Made by a program: the position numbers and the translations under genes. From Pseudarthrobacter cellobiosi (lineage in GTDB: Bacteria; Actinomycetota; Actinomycetes; Actinomycetales; Micrococcaceae): a stretch of DNA of 64,000 nucleotides. Position 1 is the stretch's first letter. Each line of letters opens with the position of its first letter. The notes beneath the pieces are model-generated. The model saw nothing but the letters and a program-made list of their open reading frames with translations. It did no database searches and was not told the origin of the DNA. Positions 9,521-19,708 of this stretch are shown here, in pieces. Location: the NCBI RefSeq assembly GCF_023913755.1, contig NZ_JAMXBJ010000044.1, forward strand, positions 52,012-116,011, given 5' to 3'.

Positions 9521-10462
9521 TTACTTGACGCCGAGGATGTCCACAACGAAGACAAGGTCACCCTTGGCTTCGCCCTGGCCGGCATCACCGTACGCGAGGT
9601 CCTTGGGGACCACCAGGAGGACCCGGGAGCCCACCGTCTTTCCCGCCAGTCCCTGGGTCCAGCCCGGAATGACGCCGGTCAACGGGAAGCTGGCCGGCTC
9701 GCCGCGGTCAAAGCTTGAATCAAATTTAGTGCCGCCCACGAGGTTCACGCCAACATAGTTGACGGTCAACGTGTCGGTTTCCTTAACCTCCGCGCCGGTG
9801 CCTTTGATCAGGTCCTGGGACACGAGGGCTGTGGGCGCGGCGATTCCGTCAACGGAGATCTCCGGCACGCCCTGGTCGTTGTCCTTCACGGTCGGCAGGC
9901 CGGCCGGCGGGGTGACAGTCTCGCCTTCGGGCTTTGCGAGCGGAGCGACAGTCTGCGGTGCGTCCTTGGTGGAGAGCACCTTGATCAGGAGAAGCTGCGT
10001 TGGCTGGGCGGGGGCGCCTTCAGCGGTTGCGGCCTGGCCCGGGATGGCCAGGGCAAGGCTGGAGCCGACCTTGGAGCCAACAAACGCGCTGTAGATAACC
10101 GGGCTTCCGGTCTTCAGTTCCTCGTTCAGCTGCAGCGGTTCGGGCTCGCCGGGGAAGGTGTCCTCCAGCGTGGATCCGTCCGCACCGCTGAGCGCGAGGA
10201 TGGAGATGTTTGCGATCTGGTTCTCTTTGACCCGGTCACCGTCACCTTCGGTGACCACCTTGATGGTGGGTTCGGTGACTTCGAGGGGCTTGGAGAACTC
10301 GACACCGGGAGCCTTCTTGTCCCCGTTGTCCGTCAGTTTCAGGGAGTCGAACTTGGCAGTGTCACCGGCAGACTGGCTGGTGGGTTCCGGTGCTGCGGGC
10401 GAACCGCCACAAGCGGTAAGCAGCAGCAGGCCGGGGATCAGGATTGCTAGGAGTCGGCGCAC
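9521..10462 (-). CDS. FKBP-type peptidyl-prolyl isomerase lipoprotein
   Basis: A predicted lipoprotein of about 313 residues: a signal peptide VRRLLAILIPGLLLL ending in lipobox LTAC with the acylated cysteine at residue 18, then a Ser/Pro-rich linker. The C-terminal domain is a clear FKBP (LTVNYVGVNL, KFDSSFDRG, VIPGWTQGLAGKTVGSR, PKDLAYGDAG). The middle region (about residues 50-180) also looks like a degenerate FKBP-like fold without the full active site. It should act outside the membrane on secreted proteins. GTG 10462 is chosen because it places the signal peptide at the N-terminus; a longer reading frame starts 24 codons upstream without a proper signal. It follows pafA by 110 bases. 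Confidence 0.9.
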   Translation of the reverse strand: MRRLLAILIPGLLLLTACGGSPAAPEPTSQSAGDTAKFDSLKLTDNGDKKAPGVEFSKPLEVTEPTIKVVTEGDGDRVKENQIANISILALSGADGSTLEDTFPGEPEPLQLNEELKTGSPVIYSAFVGSKVGSSLALAIPGQAATAEGAPAQPTQLLLIKVLSTKDAPQTVAPLAKPEGETVTPPAGLPTVKDNDQGVPEISVDGIAAPTALVSQDLIKGTGAEVKETDTLTVNYVGVNLVGGTKFDSSFDRGEPASFPLTGVIPGWTQGLAGKTVGSRVLLVVPKDLAYGDAGQGEAKGDLVFVVDILGVK

Positions 10463-10572
10463 GTAAGAGAACTTTCGTCGGGGCAGGGTGGACGCGGAGC
10501 CGGAATCAGGCGCCCGGCACCGCTGCAAGGCCAAGGAACGGCCCCATCAAGGATAGCCCGTGAACCTGAACG

Positions 10573-11937
10573 TCAGCCCATAGAGCCCAGCAGGGCATCC
10601 ACCCGCTCATCGACGCTCCGGAAGGGATCCTTGCACAGGATGGTCTGGTGCGCGCGGTCGTTCAGCTTCAGGTGCACCCAGTCAACTGTGTAGTCCCTGC
10701 CCAGTTCCTGGGCACGCCGGACGAAATCGCCCCTCAGCTTGGCCCGGGTGGATTGCGGTGGCACGTCCACCGCGTCTTTGATCACGGTATCGTCCACAAC
10801 CCGCCGAACCGCACCCCGGGACTGCAGGATGTAGTACAGCCCGCGGCTCCGCGAAATGTCATGGTACGTAAGATCCAGCTGGGCAATCCTGGGCGCGTCC
10901 AGGCCCAGGCCGTGCCGCTGCCGGTAGTTGTCCATCAGTTTTTTCTTGATGGCCCAGTCGATTTCCGTGTCGATGGTGCTGGTGTCACCGCTTTCGATCG
11001 CGTTCAGGGTCCGTTGCCAAAGATCAAGGATGAACGGTACGTGGGGATTGTGGGCCCCGTGCTCCTGAACGAAGGCCGTGACCTTGGTGAGGTACTCCTG
11101 CTGGATCTCCAGGGCCGTGAGCTGGCGGCCGTTGGCCAGACGGACCAGCGCCCTTCCACTGAGGTCGTGGGAAATCTCGCGGATGCTGCGGATGGGGTTT
11201 TCCATCCTCATGTCGCGCATGATCACTCCCGCCTCAATCATGCGCAGGATGAGGTCCACGGTGCCGACCTTGAGCAGGGCTGTGGTTTCGGACATGTTGG
11301 AGTCGCCCACAATGACATGGAGCCGGCGGAAAAATTCGGCGTCGGCGTGCGGTTCATCGCGGGTGTTGATGATGGGCCGTGACCGGGTGGTGGCGGAGGA
11401 GACGCCTTCCCAGATGTGGTCTGCCCGCTGGGAAAACGCGTACGTGGCCCCGTGCGGAGTCTTCAGGATTTTCCCTGCGCCGGCGATCAGCTGGCGGGTC
11501 ACTAGGAAGGGAATCAGGATCTCCGCGAGCCGGGAGAATTCGCCGCGGCGCGGGATGAGGTAGTTTTCATGGCTGCCGTAGGAGTTGCCGGCCGAATCGG
11601 TGTTGTTCTTGAACAGGTAGACGGTGCCGTTGAATCCTTCCGCCGCCAGCCTTGCCTGTGCCTCGTCAACGAGGTCGTCCAGGATCAGCTCGCCCGCGCG
11701 GTCGTGCGCAATGAGCTGGGCCAGATCATCACATTCGGCCGTGGCGTACTCAGGGTGTGAGCCGACGTCGAGGTACAACCGGGAACCGTTGGTCAGGAAC
11801 ACGTTGGATGACCGTCCCCAGCTGACCACCTTGCGGAACAGGTACCGGGCCACTTCTTCCGGGGCCAACGGCCTCGAATCGGGGCTCGAATACGAGATTC
11901 CGAACTCGGTCTCGATACCGAAGATTCTCTTGTCCAT
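10573..11937 (-). CDS. pafA: Pup--protein ligase PafA
   Basis: A 454-residue carboxylate-amine ligase of the glutamine-synthetase-like fold that phosphorylates the C-terminal glutamate of Pup and joins it to substrate lysines. The N-terminus [18 protein letters not shown] carries the first metal and ATP-binding strand. [20 protein letters not shown] and the [11 protein letters not shown] motif are shared with Dop. Length equals the family norm. ATG 11937 lies one base after the prcA stop, and its Shine-Dalgarno GAGGAGG is formed by the last codons of prcA, so translation is coupled. The open frame extends further upstream but that part is prcA in another frame. Confidence 0.97.
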   Translation of the reverse strand: MDKRIFGIETEFGISYSSPDSRPLAPEEVARYLFRKVVSWGRSSNVFLTNGSRLYLDVGSHPEYATAECDDLAQLIAHDRAGELILDDLVDEAQARLAAEGFNGTVYLFKNNTDSAGNSYGSHENYLIPRRGEFSRLAEILIPFLVTRQLIAGAGKILKTPHGATYAFSQRADHIWEGVSSATTRSRPIINTRDEPHADAEFFRRLHVIVGDSNMSETTALLKVGTVDLILRMIEAGVIMRDMRMENPIRSIREISHDLSGRALVRLANGRQLTALEIQQEYLTKVTAFVQEHGAHNPHVPFILDLWQRTLNAIESGDTSTIDTEIDWAIKKKLMDNYRQRHGLGLDAPRIAQLDLTYHDISRSRGLYYILQSRGAVRRVVDDTVIKDAVDVPPQSTRAKLRGDFVRRAQELGRDYTVDWVHLKLNDRAHQTILCKDPFRSVDERVDALLGSMG

Positions 11938-11938
11938 C

Positions 11939-12670
11939 TCAGTCCTCCTCAGCAAGCAGTGCCGTGATATCAGAATCGTTGAGCCGCCGGAAGGCCCTGC
12001 GGAAACCCCGGGAGGTCTCCGACTGCCTGTCCAGCACGGCAACCTCCACGGCCTTGGCGGGAAGGGTTGCTCCCGCTCCGCCCTGTTCAGCGGCCGGGTC
12101 TGGGCCGCTGGCCAGGCCGCGGGTAGCCAGGCGTACAGCGCCTGCGAACCGCAGCGACGGTCGCCAGCCCTCAGCGATGACCGCCGAGACACGCTCCGCC
12201 TGGCCGCCCATCACGATGAAGCCGTGCTCGTCGGCGATGGACCCGTCGAAGGTGAGCCGGTAGAGGTGGTCCAGTTCCGGCGTGGGGCCAACCTCGGCGA
12301 CGGCCAGTTCCACTTCGAAGGGTTTCTGTTCTGCGGTGAAGACGGCACCGAGGCTTTGCGCGTAGACACTCGCGAGCCCGCGCGCAGTGACGTCCTCACG
12401 GTCGTAGGAGTAACCACGGACATCCGCGTACCGCACTCCGGCCTGGCGCAGGCTTTCGAATTCGTTGTACTTGCCGACGGCGGCAAACGCGATTTTGTCG
12501 TAGATCTCGCCGATTTTATGCAGTGAGGGTGAGGGGTTCTCAGCGACCAAGGCAATACCGTCCTGGCAGCTGATGACCACCACGGACCTGCCGCGGGCGA
12601 TGCCCTTCCGTGCGAAGTCCGCACGGTCCTTCATCAGTTGTTCAGGCGAGACATAGAACTGCTGCGTCAT
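11939..12670 (-). CDS. prcA: Proteasome alpha subunit PrcA
   Basis: A 243-residue alpha subunit, forming the outer heptameric rings of the 20S core that gate substrate entry and dock the Arc/Mpa C-terminus. The start [23 protein letters not shown] is the typical N-terminal gate helix region, followed by the Ntn-hydrolase fold ([18 protein letters not shown]). It lacks the catalytic threonine, as expected. ATG 12670 lies one base after the prcB stop. The C-terminus [10 protein letters not shown] encodes the ribosome-binding site of pafA. Confidence 0.97.
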   Translation of the reverse strand: MTQQFYVSPEQLMKDRADFARKGIARGRSVVVISCQDGIALVAENPSPSLHKIGEIYDKIAFAAVGKYNEFESLRQAGVRYADVRGYSYDREDVTARGLASVYAQSLGAVFTAEQKPFEVELAVAEVGPTPELDHLYRLTFDGSIADEHGFIVMGGQAERVSAVIAEGWRPSLRFAGAVRLATRGLASGPDPAAEQGGAGATLPAKAVEVAVLDRQSETSRGFRRAFRRLNDSDITALLAEED

Positions 12671-12671
12671 C

Positions 12672-13493
12672 TTAGGCCTCCCGCCGTTCGGCGGACCTGG
12701 CTTCGATAATCCTGCCCGCCACAGCGGCGAGCTCGGATTCGGGGATACGCCGGGCGCCATCCCTGTTCACGGTGTACACCACCGGCCACAATTGACGGAC
12801 GGGATCCGGACCACCTGTGGCGGAGTCGTCGTCGGCCGCGTCGTAAAGGGACTCGACCGCCACGGAGACTGCCTCGGCTTCGGCCAGGTTGGGCCGCCAG
12901 AGCTTCTTCAGCGCGCCGCGGGCAAAAACGGAACCGGAGCCGACCGTGTGGTGCTCGCGTTCCTCATACCTGCCGCCGGTGACGTCGTAGGAGAAGAGCC
13001 GGCCCTCGCCGGCAGTCGTGTCGAAGCCGGCGAACAGCGGCACGACCGCGAGTCCCTGCAGGGCCATCGGCAGGTTCCCGCGGATCATGGCCCCCAGCCG
13101 GTTGGCTTTGCCGTCGAGGCTCAGCAGGGTGCCCTCGATCTTTTCGTAGTGCTCCAGCTCCACCTGGAAGAGCCGCGTCAGGTCAATCGCGATGCCGGCC
13201 GTTCCGGCGATTCCCAGCACCGAATACCTGTCGGCCGGGAACACCTTTTCGATGTGCCGGCTGGCAATGACGTTGCCCATGGTGGCCCGCCGGTCACCGG
13301 CCATCAGGACACCGCCGCCATAACTCATCGCCACGATCGTGGTGGCATGGGGCACCTGCAGGGGAGCTGTCGCCGCCGCTGCAGCAGGCATGGCACGGTT
13401 GTACGGAAGCAGGTCCGGCCGGTCGCGCTGCAGATGCTCGGTGAATGAGGATGTCGCGTTGCCGGCTACCTGGTTGGCGGTTGTTTCCTGCAC
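12672..13493 (-). CDS. prcB: Proteasome beta subunit PrcB
   Basis: The catalytic subunit of the 20S proteasome, 273 residues with a 50-residue propeptide. Mature enzyme would start at Thr51 of [19 protein letters not shown]. The residue before the catalytic threonine is Ala (PHA-TTIVA), where actinobacterial PrcB usually has Gly. The lysine equivalent to Lys33 lies in HIEKVFPAD and the [11 protein letters not shown] strand is conserved. GTG 13493 has AAGGAG seven bases upstream and gives a normal propeptide; the longer frame is rejected. It sits between pup and prcA on one transcript. Confidence 0.96.
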   Translation of the reverse strand: MQETTANQVAGNATSSFTEHLQRDRPDLLPYNRAMPAAAAATAPLQVPHATTIVAMSYGGGVLMAGDRRATMGNVIASRHIEKVFPADRYSVLGIAGTAGIAIDLTRLFQVELEHYEKIEGTLLSLDGKANRLGAMIRGNLPMALQGLAVVPLFAGFDTTAGEGRLFSYDVTGGRYEEREHHTVGSGSVFARGALKKLWRPNLAEAEAVSVAVESLYDAADDDSATGGPDPVRQLWPVVYTVNRDGARRIPESELAAVAGRIIEARSAERREA

Positions 13494-13575
13494 TGATGCA
13501 CTCCTTGTACGTGGTCCTTCAACGTCGGTACAGATTCCGGCCGGACGCGGCTTCCGCCACCCATCCGGATCCGGG

Positions 13576-13779
13576 TTACTGGCCGCCCTTTTGGACGAAG
13601 GCGCGGACGAACTCCTCGGCGTTTGACTCCAGGACGCCGTCGATCTCATCAAGAAGGTCGTCGACGCCCTGGGTGGCAGCCGATGCCTGGGCTTCCGGGG
13701 CTGCCGGAGGCGCCTCCGGGATCTCGTCCTCGACCTGGCTGTCGTGTGATTGTGGCTTCTGCTGCTCCTGGCCTGCCAT
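13576..13779 (-). CDS. pup: Prokaryotic ubiquitin-like protein Pup
   Basis: A 67-residue, acidic, disordered tag protein ending in [11 protein letters not shown]. The terminal Gln must be deamidated to Glu by Dop before PafA can ligate it to target lysines. The segment [23 protein letters not shown] is the helix that binds the Arc/Mpa coiled coil, and the Gln-rich N-terminus ([15 protein letters not shown]) is the threading initiator. ATG 13779 has AGGAGATCACC before it. It lies between dop and prcB as in mycobacteria. Confidence 0.98.
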   Translation of the reverse strand: MAGQEQQKPQSHDSQVEDEIPEAPPAAPEAQASAATQGVDDLLDEIDGVLESNAEEFVRAFVQKGGQ

Positions 13780-13861
13780 GGTGATCTCCTCTAAAATCCT
13801 CGGATCCGGGCGGATCTGCTGATACGCCCATATTGCCACGCTGTCCGCCCGACGGCGCGGT

Positions 13862-15535
13862 TTACGCCGCAGGTGGAGCGGTGTTATGCCCCAAAAGTTC
13901 GGCGAGGAACGGACCTGCCGTCCGGTGGCGGGCAAAGAGCCCTCCCGTGAGCGCCTTGGTACCGCGCAGGGGCTCCCGGGTCGGCACGCGCTGAAGCCGG
14001 CCGTAGCCCGGCACATCGAAGATGACCGAGTCCCAGCTGGCCCCTACCACGTCTTTGCCGAAGCTGCTGATACACCGTCCGCGGAAGAAGGCACGCGTGT
14101 CCGACGGCGGTTCGGTCATCGCTGCGGCGATGGCACCGTCGTCGACGATCCGCTGCATGCGGTTCCTTGCCAGGAACCGGTAATACAGTCCCTTCTCCGG
14201 CCTGATGTCTGCCCACTGGAGGTCCACAAGGCCGAGCCTCGCGTCACCCCAGGCAAGGTTGTCGCGGTTCCGGTAACCCTCGAGGAGGGAGAGCTTGGCC
14301 AACCACTCCACGGAGGTGGCCGCCGCGTTCCTGTCGGAATCGAGTTGGGTCAGCGTGGCAGCCCAGCGCTCCAGCACCTGATGCGTATGGCCGTCCCCGT
14401 CCACGGCATCGGCTACGCCGGTGTCTTGCGCCAGCTTGGCCGCCGCCTCGTGGTATATCCATTGCAGGTCCAGGGCCGTCACGCGGCGCCCGTCCAGCAG
14501 CCTTAGTTTGGCTGTCAGCGACGTATCGTGGCTGACTGCCTGAAGCGCAGCGACGGGTTCGTGCACCTCCACCTTGGGCGCCAGCCCGGCCTCGATCAGG
14601 CTCAGGACCATGGCCGTGGTGCCGAACTTGAGGTAGTTCGAGGATTGGCTCAGATTTGCGTCACCGATGATCACATGCAGGCGCCTGTATTTGTCGGCGG
14701 TGGCGTGCGGCTCATCCCGGGTGTTGATGATGGGACGCCGGATGGTGGTTTCCAGGCCCACCTCCGCCTCAAAGAAATCTGCCCGCTGGCTGATCTGGTA
14801 CCCGGGCGTGGAGCTGTCCTGCCCCAGACCCACCCGCCCGGCGCCGCACATGATCTGGCGCGTGACGAAGAATGGCGTCAGCCCCCGAACGATGTCCCCG
14901 AAGGGCACCGAACGCGGCATGAGGTAGTTCTCGTGGGAGCCGTAGGAGACGGACTTGTTGTCCGTATTGTTTTTGTACAGGTTGACCGGAGGCAGCTCGG
15001 GATCCGCGGCCAGGCGACGGACGGCCGCCAGCGCTACGAGGTCCCCGGCTGCATCCCAGATCACCGCATCGCGGGGGTTGGTCACCTCTGCGCTGGAGTA
15101 TTCCGGATGGGCATGATCCACGTACAGGCGGGCTCCGTTGCCCAGGACCATGTTCATCAGGAGGCTGCCGGCCTCGTCGTCGCCGTCCAGTTCCAATTCC
15201 TCGCGGCCGTAGGCAAGCGCCACCGCTTCGGCGTCGAGTACCGGCGGCTGGTCTGTCAGCTGGCTGGGGTGGGCGGAGGCCCGTTCCAGGGTCCAGCCAC
15301 GGGCGTCGTGGAGGGGCTCCTCGTCCGTGTAATCCCACCGGGTCTCTGCCCCTCCGGCTGCCCTTTGCCGCGTTACCTGGGCATAAGCCTGGACAACGCG
15401 GGCGGACATCATGGTGGCGTTTGCTCCGGGCGCAGACGGGGCGTGGATGCCGTATTCCGTTTCCGCCCCCATGACGCGCATGGCCCCGCCGGCCGGGAGC
15501 CCTCCCCCGCCGGCGCGTTCCGGGGCTGCCGTCAC
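13862..15535 (-). CDS. dop: Depupylase/deamidase Dop
   Basis: A 557-residue homologue of PafA that deamidates Pup and removes Pup from substrates. It shares [10 protein letters not shown] (first active-site strand), [20 protein letters not shown] and [11 protein letters not shown] with PafA but carries the longer N-terminal region characteristic of Dop, around residues 40-85. GTG 15535 overlaps the arc stop codon by four bases (GTGA), giving translational coupling. An internal ATG at codon 19 ([11 protein letters not shown]) is an alternative start. The gene ends 82 bases before pup. Confidence 0.96.
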   Translation of the reverse strand: MTAAPERAGGGGLPAGGAMRVMGAETEYGIHAPSAPGANATMMSARVVQAYAQVTRQRAAGGAETRWDYTDEEPLHDARGWTLERASAHPSQLTDQPPVLDAEAVALAYGREELELDGDDEAGSLLMNMVLGNGARLYVDHAHPEYSSAEVTNPRDAVIWDAAGDLVALAAVRRLAADPELPPVNLYKNNTDNKSVSYGSHENYLMPRSVPFGDIVRGLTPFFVTRQIMCGAGRVGLGQDSSTPGYQISQRADFFEAEVGLETTIRRPIINTRDEPHATADKYRRLHVIIGDANLSQSSNYLKFGTTAMVLSLIEAGLAPKVEVHEPVAALQAVSHDTSLTAKLRLLDGRRVTALDLQWIYHEAAAKLAQDTGVADAVDGDGHTHQVLERWAATLTQLDSDRNAAATSVEWLAKLSLLEGYRNRDNLAWGDARLGLVDLQWADIRPEKGLYYRFLARNRMQRIVDDGAIAAAMTEPPSDTRAFFRGRCISSFGKDVVGASWDSVIFDVPGYGRLQRVPTREPLRGTKALTGGLFARHRTAGPFLAELLGHNTAPPAA

Positions 15536-17283
15536 AGGTACTGTCCTGTGTTCGGCATCGTTTCGATGGACTTGCCGGGCTCCTGGCCTGCCTTACCCTG
15601 CACGATGGTGCGGATGTAGGTGATCCGTTCGCCCTTCTTGCCTGAGATCCTGGCCCAGTCGTCCGGGTTGGTGGTGTTGGGCATGTCCTCGTGTTCGCGG
15701 AATTCATCCACCACGGCACGCAACAGGTGCTCGATCCGGAGACCCTTCTGGTGCAGGGTCAGGAGATCCTTGATGGCGTACTTCTTGGCCCGGTCCACAA
15801 CGTTCTGGACAACGGCGCCTGAATTGAAGTCCTTGAAGTAGAGCATTTCCGTATCGCCGTTGGCATAGGTGACTTCCAGGTACTCGTTGGACTTCTCCGT
15901 GGAGTACATGGCTTCAACCGTGCGCTGGACCATGGCGTCCACCGTCGCCTGGACGTCGCCGCTGTGCTCGGCGAGGTCGGACTCGTGGAACGGCAGGTCC
16001 GTGGTGATGTACTTGTTGAAGATGTCCGCCGCGGCCTCTGCATCGGGGCGCTGGATCTTGACTTTCACGTCCAGGCGGCCGGGACGGAGAATGGCGGGGT
16101 CGATCATGTCCTCGCGGTTGGATGCACCGATCACAATGACGTTGTCGAGCCGCTCCACGCCGTCGATCTCACTCAGCAACTGCGGGACGATGGTGGTCTC
16201 GACGTCCGAGGAGATCCCGGTCCCGCGCGTACGGAACAGCGAATCCATTTCATCGAAGAAGACCACCACGGGGCTGCCGTCCGAGGCCTTCTCGCGGGCC
16301 CGGGAGAAGATCAGGCGAATGTGGCGCTCCGTCTCGCCCACGTACTTGTCCAGAAGCTCCGGACCCTTGATGTTGAGGAAATAGCTCTTCAGGTCCACAT
16401 TGCCGGACCGCTCCGCCGCACGGGCGGCGAGGGAGTTGGCAACAGCCTTCGCGATCAGGGTCTTGCCGCAACCTGGCGGGCCGTACAACAGAATGCCCTT
16501 TGGGGCTTTCAGCCCATGCTCGCGGTAGAGGTCCGGGTGCAGGAACGGCAGTTCCACAGCATCCCGGATCTGCTCGATCTGCGGACCAAGTCCGCCGATG
16601 TCCTCGTACGTGATGTCGGGGACTTCTTCAAGGACGAGGTTTTCCACTTCGGAGCGGGGCACTTTTTCGAGGGCGTAGCCGGTGCGGGAGTCGATGGACA
16701 GCGCGTCCCCCACCCTCAGCTTTTCGGTGAGCAGGGCTCCGGAGAGCCTGATGACACGTTCTTCGTCGGCCCGCCCCACCACCAGTGCGCGGTCCGTTCC
16801 GAGCATTTCCTTGAGGGTCGCGAGTTCGCCGGCGCGTTCATAGCCGAGGCCGGCCACAATCAGCAGTGCCTCGTTGAGGAGGACCTCCTGGCCGACCGCC
16901 AGCTGGTTGATGTTGGCTAGGGGGCTGATGCCCACCCGCATCTTCCGGCCGGCGTTGAAAATGTCCACCGATTCCTCGGTGGCCGCCTGGCCGCTGTTGC
17001 CCGGTGACGGCAGCCGCCTGGGATTGAGCTGCAGGACGGTGCCGAAGCTGTACGGGGGCTGGCCCTCCTGGTCCAGGGCATTTTTCAGCCGCAGGATCTC
17101 GGCCTTGGCCGCTTCCAGCATGCTGACCAACTTGGCGTTGTTCTGCGTGGCGGCTGCCAGCTGGCGGTCAATGTGCCTGAGTTTGTCGCGGAGGACATTG
17201 GCCTGCCGCTCTGCAGCCGACAGTTCGTTGGCGGCCGACTGCTCCGCCGGTGTACGTCCGGAGTCCTGATTCGGCGTCTCCAT
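15532..17283 (-). CDS. arc: Proteasome-associated AAA ATPase Arc/Mpa
   Basis: A 583-residue hexameric unfoldase that recognises Pup and feeds substrates into the 20S core. In order: an N-terminal coiled coil (about residues 18-75), a tandem OB-fold interdomain, and an AAA domain with Walker [10 protein letters not shown], Walker [12 protein letters not shown] and arginine-finger region. It ends in GQYL, the C-terminal motif known to insert into the alpha-ring pockets and open the gate. Only four bases overlap with dop. It lies 83 bases downstream of trmI. Confidence 0.97.
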   Translation of the reverse strand: METPNQDSGRTPAEQSAANELSAAERQANVLRDKLRHIDRQLAAATQNNAKLVSMLEAAKAEILRLKNALDQEGQPPYSFGTVLQLNPRRLPSPGNSGQAATEESVDIFNAGRKMRVGISPLANINQLAVGQEVLLNEALLIVAGLGYERAGELATLKEMLGTDRALVVGRADEERVIRLSGALLTEKLRVGDALSIDSRTGYALEKVPRSEVENLVLEEVPDITYEDIGGLGPQIEQIRDAVELPFLHPDLYREHGLKAPKGILLYGPPGCGKTLIAKAVANSLAARAAERSGNVDLKSYFLNIKGPELLDKYVGETERHIRLIFSRAREKASDGSPVVVFFDEMDSLFRTRGTGISSDVETTIVPQLLSEIDGVERLDNVIVIGASNREDMIDPAILRPGRLDVKVKIQRPDAEAAADIFNKYITTDLPFHESDLAEHSGDVQATVDAMVQRTVEAMYSTEKSNEYLEVTYANGDTEMLYFKDFNSGAVVQNVVDRAKKYAIKDLLTLHQKGLRIEHLLRAVVDEFREHEDMPNTTNPDDWARISGKKGERITYIRTIVQGKAGQEPGKSIETMPNTGQYL

Positions 17284-17366
17284 GGTGCATCAGCCCCTTC
17301 CTGCTCTTCTTCTTAAGACCTTAGCCCCAAGTTGGCAGGTACTGCTGGAGACTCCCGAAATGTGGA

Positions 17367-18428
17367 CTAGTTCGTGATCTCCGGTTCGTCCTTGACGTTG
17401 GTGCCGGCAATGGCATCGCGCGCGGCTCGGCGGAGCTTTTTGTCGGAGACCAGGCGTTCGCCCACGGCACCCGGGGTCCAGGCGTTGACGTCTTCTTCGT
17501 TGAAGCCAGTCTTCGAGGGACGGCGCTTGACGGAGATGCCGGTGACGCCGTCGGCAAGCCGGCGGGTGACCAACAGGAAGCCGGTGTGGGCCACCATGCG
17601 GTGGTCCGGACGGACGGCCAGGCCCTCAAGGTGCCAGCCGCGGACCATGGACTCCCAGGCATCGGGTTCGGTGAAGCGGCCGTCAGCCCTGATGGCCTCC
17701 GCGGTCCGGGAGAGCTGGGTGACCGTGGCCACGTAGTTGATCCAGACCCCGCCTGGTGCCAGGACAGTGGCGACGGCATCAAGGCACTCCCAAGGTGCCA
17801 GCATGTCCAGCACTACACGGTCCACGGATCCGGGCGCCTCGCTGCGGACTACTTCCTCCTGGAAGTCGCCGAGTGAAATCTTCCACGCCGGGTGCGGGCC
17901 GCCAAAGATGGTTTCCACATTCCCCCGGGCAATGTCCGCAAATTCCTCACGGCGCTCGAACGAGTGGAGGTATCCGTTGTCGCCAACGGCCCGGAGCAGC
18001 GAGATGGACAGCGCTCCAGAGCCAACGCCGGCTTCAACAACCCTGGCGCCGGGAAAGATATCGGCCATGGTGACGATCTGGCCGGCGTCCTTCGGGTAGA
18101 CCACTGCGGCGCCACGCGGCATAGAGAGGACAAAATCCGAGAGGAGGGGGCGCAGCGTCTGGTACTGCTGGCCGACGTTGTTCACGACGACTGAGCCATC
18201 AGCTTTTCCGATGATCTCGTCGTGGTTCAGGAAGCCGCGGTGCGTGTGGAAGGCGCCGCCGCTCTCAAGGGTGATGGTGTTCATGCGACCGCGCTCGTCG
18301 GTCAGCTGGACCCGTTCCCCTTCACGGAACGGTCCGCGTCGGCGGGCAGCTCCCACCGGCTGGGTGCCATTGGCGGCAACACCGGTGGTGGATGGTGCTG
18401 CGGCTTCGGCGGCAGTTTCGCTGCTCAT
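17367..18428 (-). CDS. trmI: tRNA (adenine-58-N1)-methyltransferase TrmI
   Basis: A 353-residue Rossmann-fold methyltransferase that forms m1A58 in the T-loop of tRNAs. The SAM-binding motif is VVEAGVGSGALSISLLRAVG and the acidic motif DRVVLDMLAPWECLD follows. The N-terminal beta-domain includes GPFREGERVQLTDERG. ATG 18428 is preceded by GAGGA at good spacing; the open frame extends 31 codons further but without a ribosome-binding site. The arc-trmI neighbourhood is the same as Rv2115c-Rv2118c in mycobacteria. The N-terminal 30 residues are Ala/Thr-rich and probably disordered. Confidence 0.94.
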   Translation of the reverse strand: MSSETAAEAAAPSTTGVAANGTQPVGAARRRGPFREGERVQLTDERGRMNTITLESGGAFHTHRGFLNHDEIIGKADGSVVVNNVGQQYQTLRPLLSDFVLSMPRGAAVVYPKDAGQIVTMADIFPGARVVEAGVGSGALSISLLRAVGDNGYLHSFERREEFADIARGNVETIFGGPHPAWKISLGDFQEEVVRSEAPGSVDRVVLDMLAPWECLDAVATVLAPGGVWINYVATVTQLSRTAEAIRADGRFTEPDAWESMVRGWHLEGLAVRPDHRMVAHTGFLLVTRRLADGVTGISVKRRPSKTGFNEEDVNAWTPGAVGERLVSDKKLRRAARDAIAGTNVKDEPEITN

Positions 18429-18541
18429 GGATTTTCCTCGCTCCTGTAAAACTGTGGGGCCACGCATCGAAATAGGTCCGCCCGGTACGGCGGAGGCCTC
18501 CGGGCGGCCACGCGGCGGCAATGCACGGCCGGCACGTAACT

Positions 18542-19708
18542 CTACCGGCTTTGACCCTGCGGATGCCTATTCGACCGGTCAGCCTTGCCGGTGATGGCGG
18601 CCACCACCACGTTCTGCGCCAGAAGGCCGGTGACCGTTCCATGACGGTCCACCACTGCATATTCGTGACCTTCAAGCTGGGAAAGGTACTGGATCAGCTC
18701 CTGCCCCTGGGAGGACTCAGGCACGTAGGCTCCCGCCGCAAGGGCATAGGACACTGCCGTGGCAGGCGTGGAGGCGGCCGCGTGGTCAGGAACAGCGGCG
18801 AGGGCGCCTGCGTCCACTACACCCTGCGGGCGCCCCTCCGGCCCGCACACCACAACGGCCCGTGAGCCGTCCGGTGACAGCCTGCGGATGTCCGCCACAG
18901 TGGCGGTGGCTGGAATTCCGACGGCGGGAGCCGCCAGGGCAGCGGCGCTGACCAGATGCATCCTTCCGCGCAGTGTGCCCTGCTGGATGGACGCGCTGGC
19001 ACCCATCCAGAGGAAGCCGCCAACGAGGACGGTGATCATGAGGAGGCTGAAATCAGGTGTCTCACCGGCCAGCAGCGGCCGGGCAATGAACCAGAAGCCC
19101 AGCGCCACCACGATGACACGGCCGGCCCAGCCGGCGGCGACGGTGCCTTTGGCCTGGCTCCCGGTTGCTTTCCACACGGCCGACTCCACGATCCTGCCGC
19201 CGTCCAGCGGGAGTCCGGGCAGGACATTGAAGATGCCGATGACGAAGTTGGCCCACATAAAGATGTTCGTGAGGATCTCGGCCACAGTGCCCATGCTGGT
19301 GGTGGACAGGACCACCCAGGCACCGCCGGCGAGGACCAGGTTGGCTGCCGGCCCTGCCAAGGCCACAATGACCGAGCGCGCCGGCGTCGCCGTGAAATTT
19401 TCAAACTGGGTGTGGCCGCCCCAGAGATTCAACACGATCTTCTGCGTGGGCCAGCCGTAAATCTTGGCCGTGAGGGCGTGCGCTAGTTCGTGGACCAGGA
19501 CGGAGATCAGGAGCAGCAGGGCGTACGCGAACGCCATGTAGTAGGCGGAGATGCCCAGTGCCGGATTCTGCTCCAACAGCAGGGGCCCGTAGACAATGAC
19601 GGTAAAGGCGGCGATCACAAACCACGAGTAGGCCAGAATGACCGGGATTCCGGCGATCCTGCCGAGCGGTATTCCTTCGCGGCGGGCGGGGGCGGGCTTG
19701 GAGCTCAT
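18542..19708 (-). CDS. Site-2 protease family M50 metalloprotease with CBS domains
   Basis: A 388-residue polytopic membrane protease. The zinc motif HELAH is at residues 73-77, and the second motif NVLPGLPLDGGR gives the third ligand. The C-terminal 140 residues contain paired CBS-like repeats (ATVADIRRLSPDGSRAVVV ... YVPESSQGQELIQYLSQLEG), the arrangement of SpoIVFB/Rip3-type proteases. It probably performs intramembrane cleavage, with CBS domains sensing nucleotides; the substrate is unknown. ATG overlaps the end of the upstream HAD gene by four bases (ATGA). Confidence 0.92.
   Translation of the reverse strand: MSSKPAPARREGIPLGRIAGIPVILAYSWFVIAAFTVIVYGPLLLEQNPALGISAYYMAFAYALLLLISVLVHELAHALTAKIYGWPTQKIVLNLWGGHTQFENFTATPARSVIVALAGPAANLVLAGGAWVVLSTTSMGTVAEILTNIFMWANFVIGIFNVLPGLPLDGGRIVESAVWKATGSQAKGTVAAGWAGRVIVVALGFWFIARPLLAGETPDFSLLMITVLVGGFLWMGASASIQQGTLRGRMHLVSAAALAAPAVGIPATATVADIRRLSPDGSRAVVVCGPEGRPQGVVDAGALAAVPDHAAASTPATAVSYALAAGAYVPESSQGQELIQYLSQLEGHEYAVVDRHGTVTGLLAQNVVVAAITGKADRSNRHPQGQSR

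Noticed and set aside
12672..13652. A longer PrcB starting 53 codons upstream
   Set aside because: GTG 13493 has an excellent AAGGAG and gives a normal propeptide; the extension is non-conserved in type.
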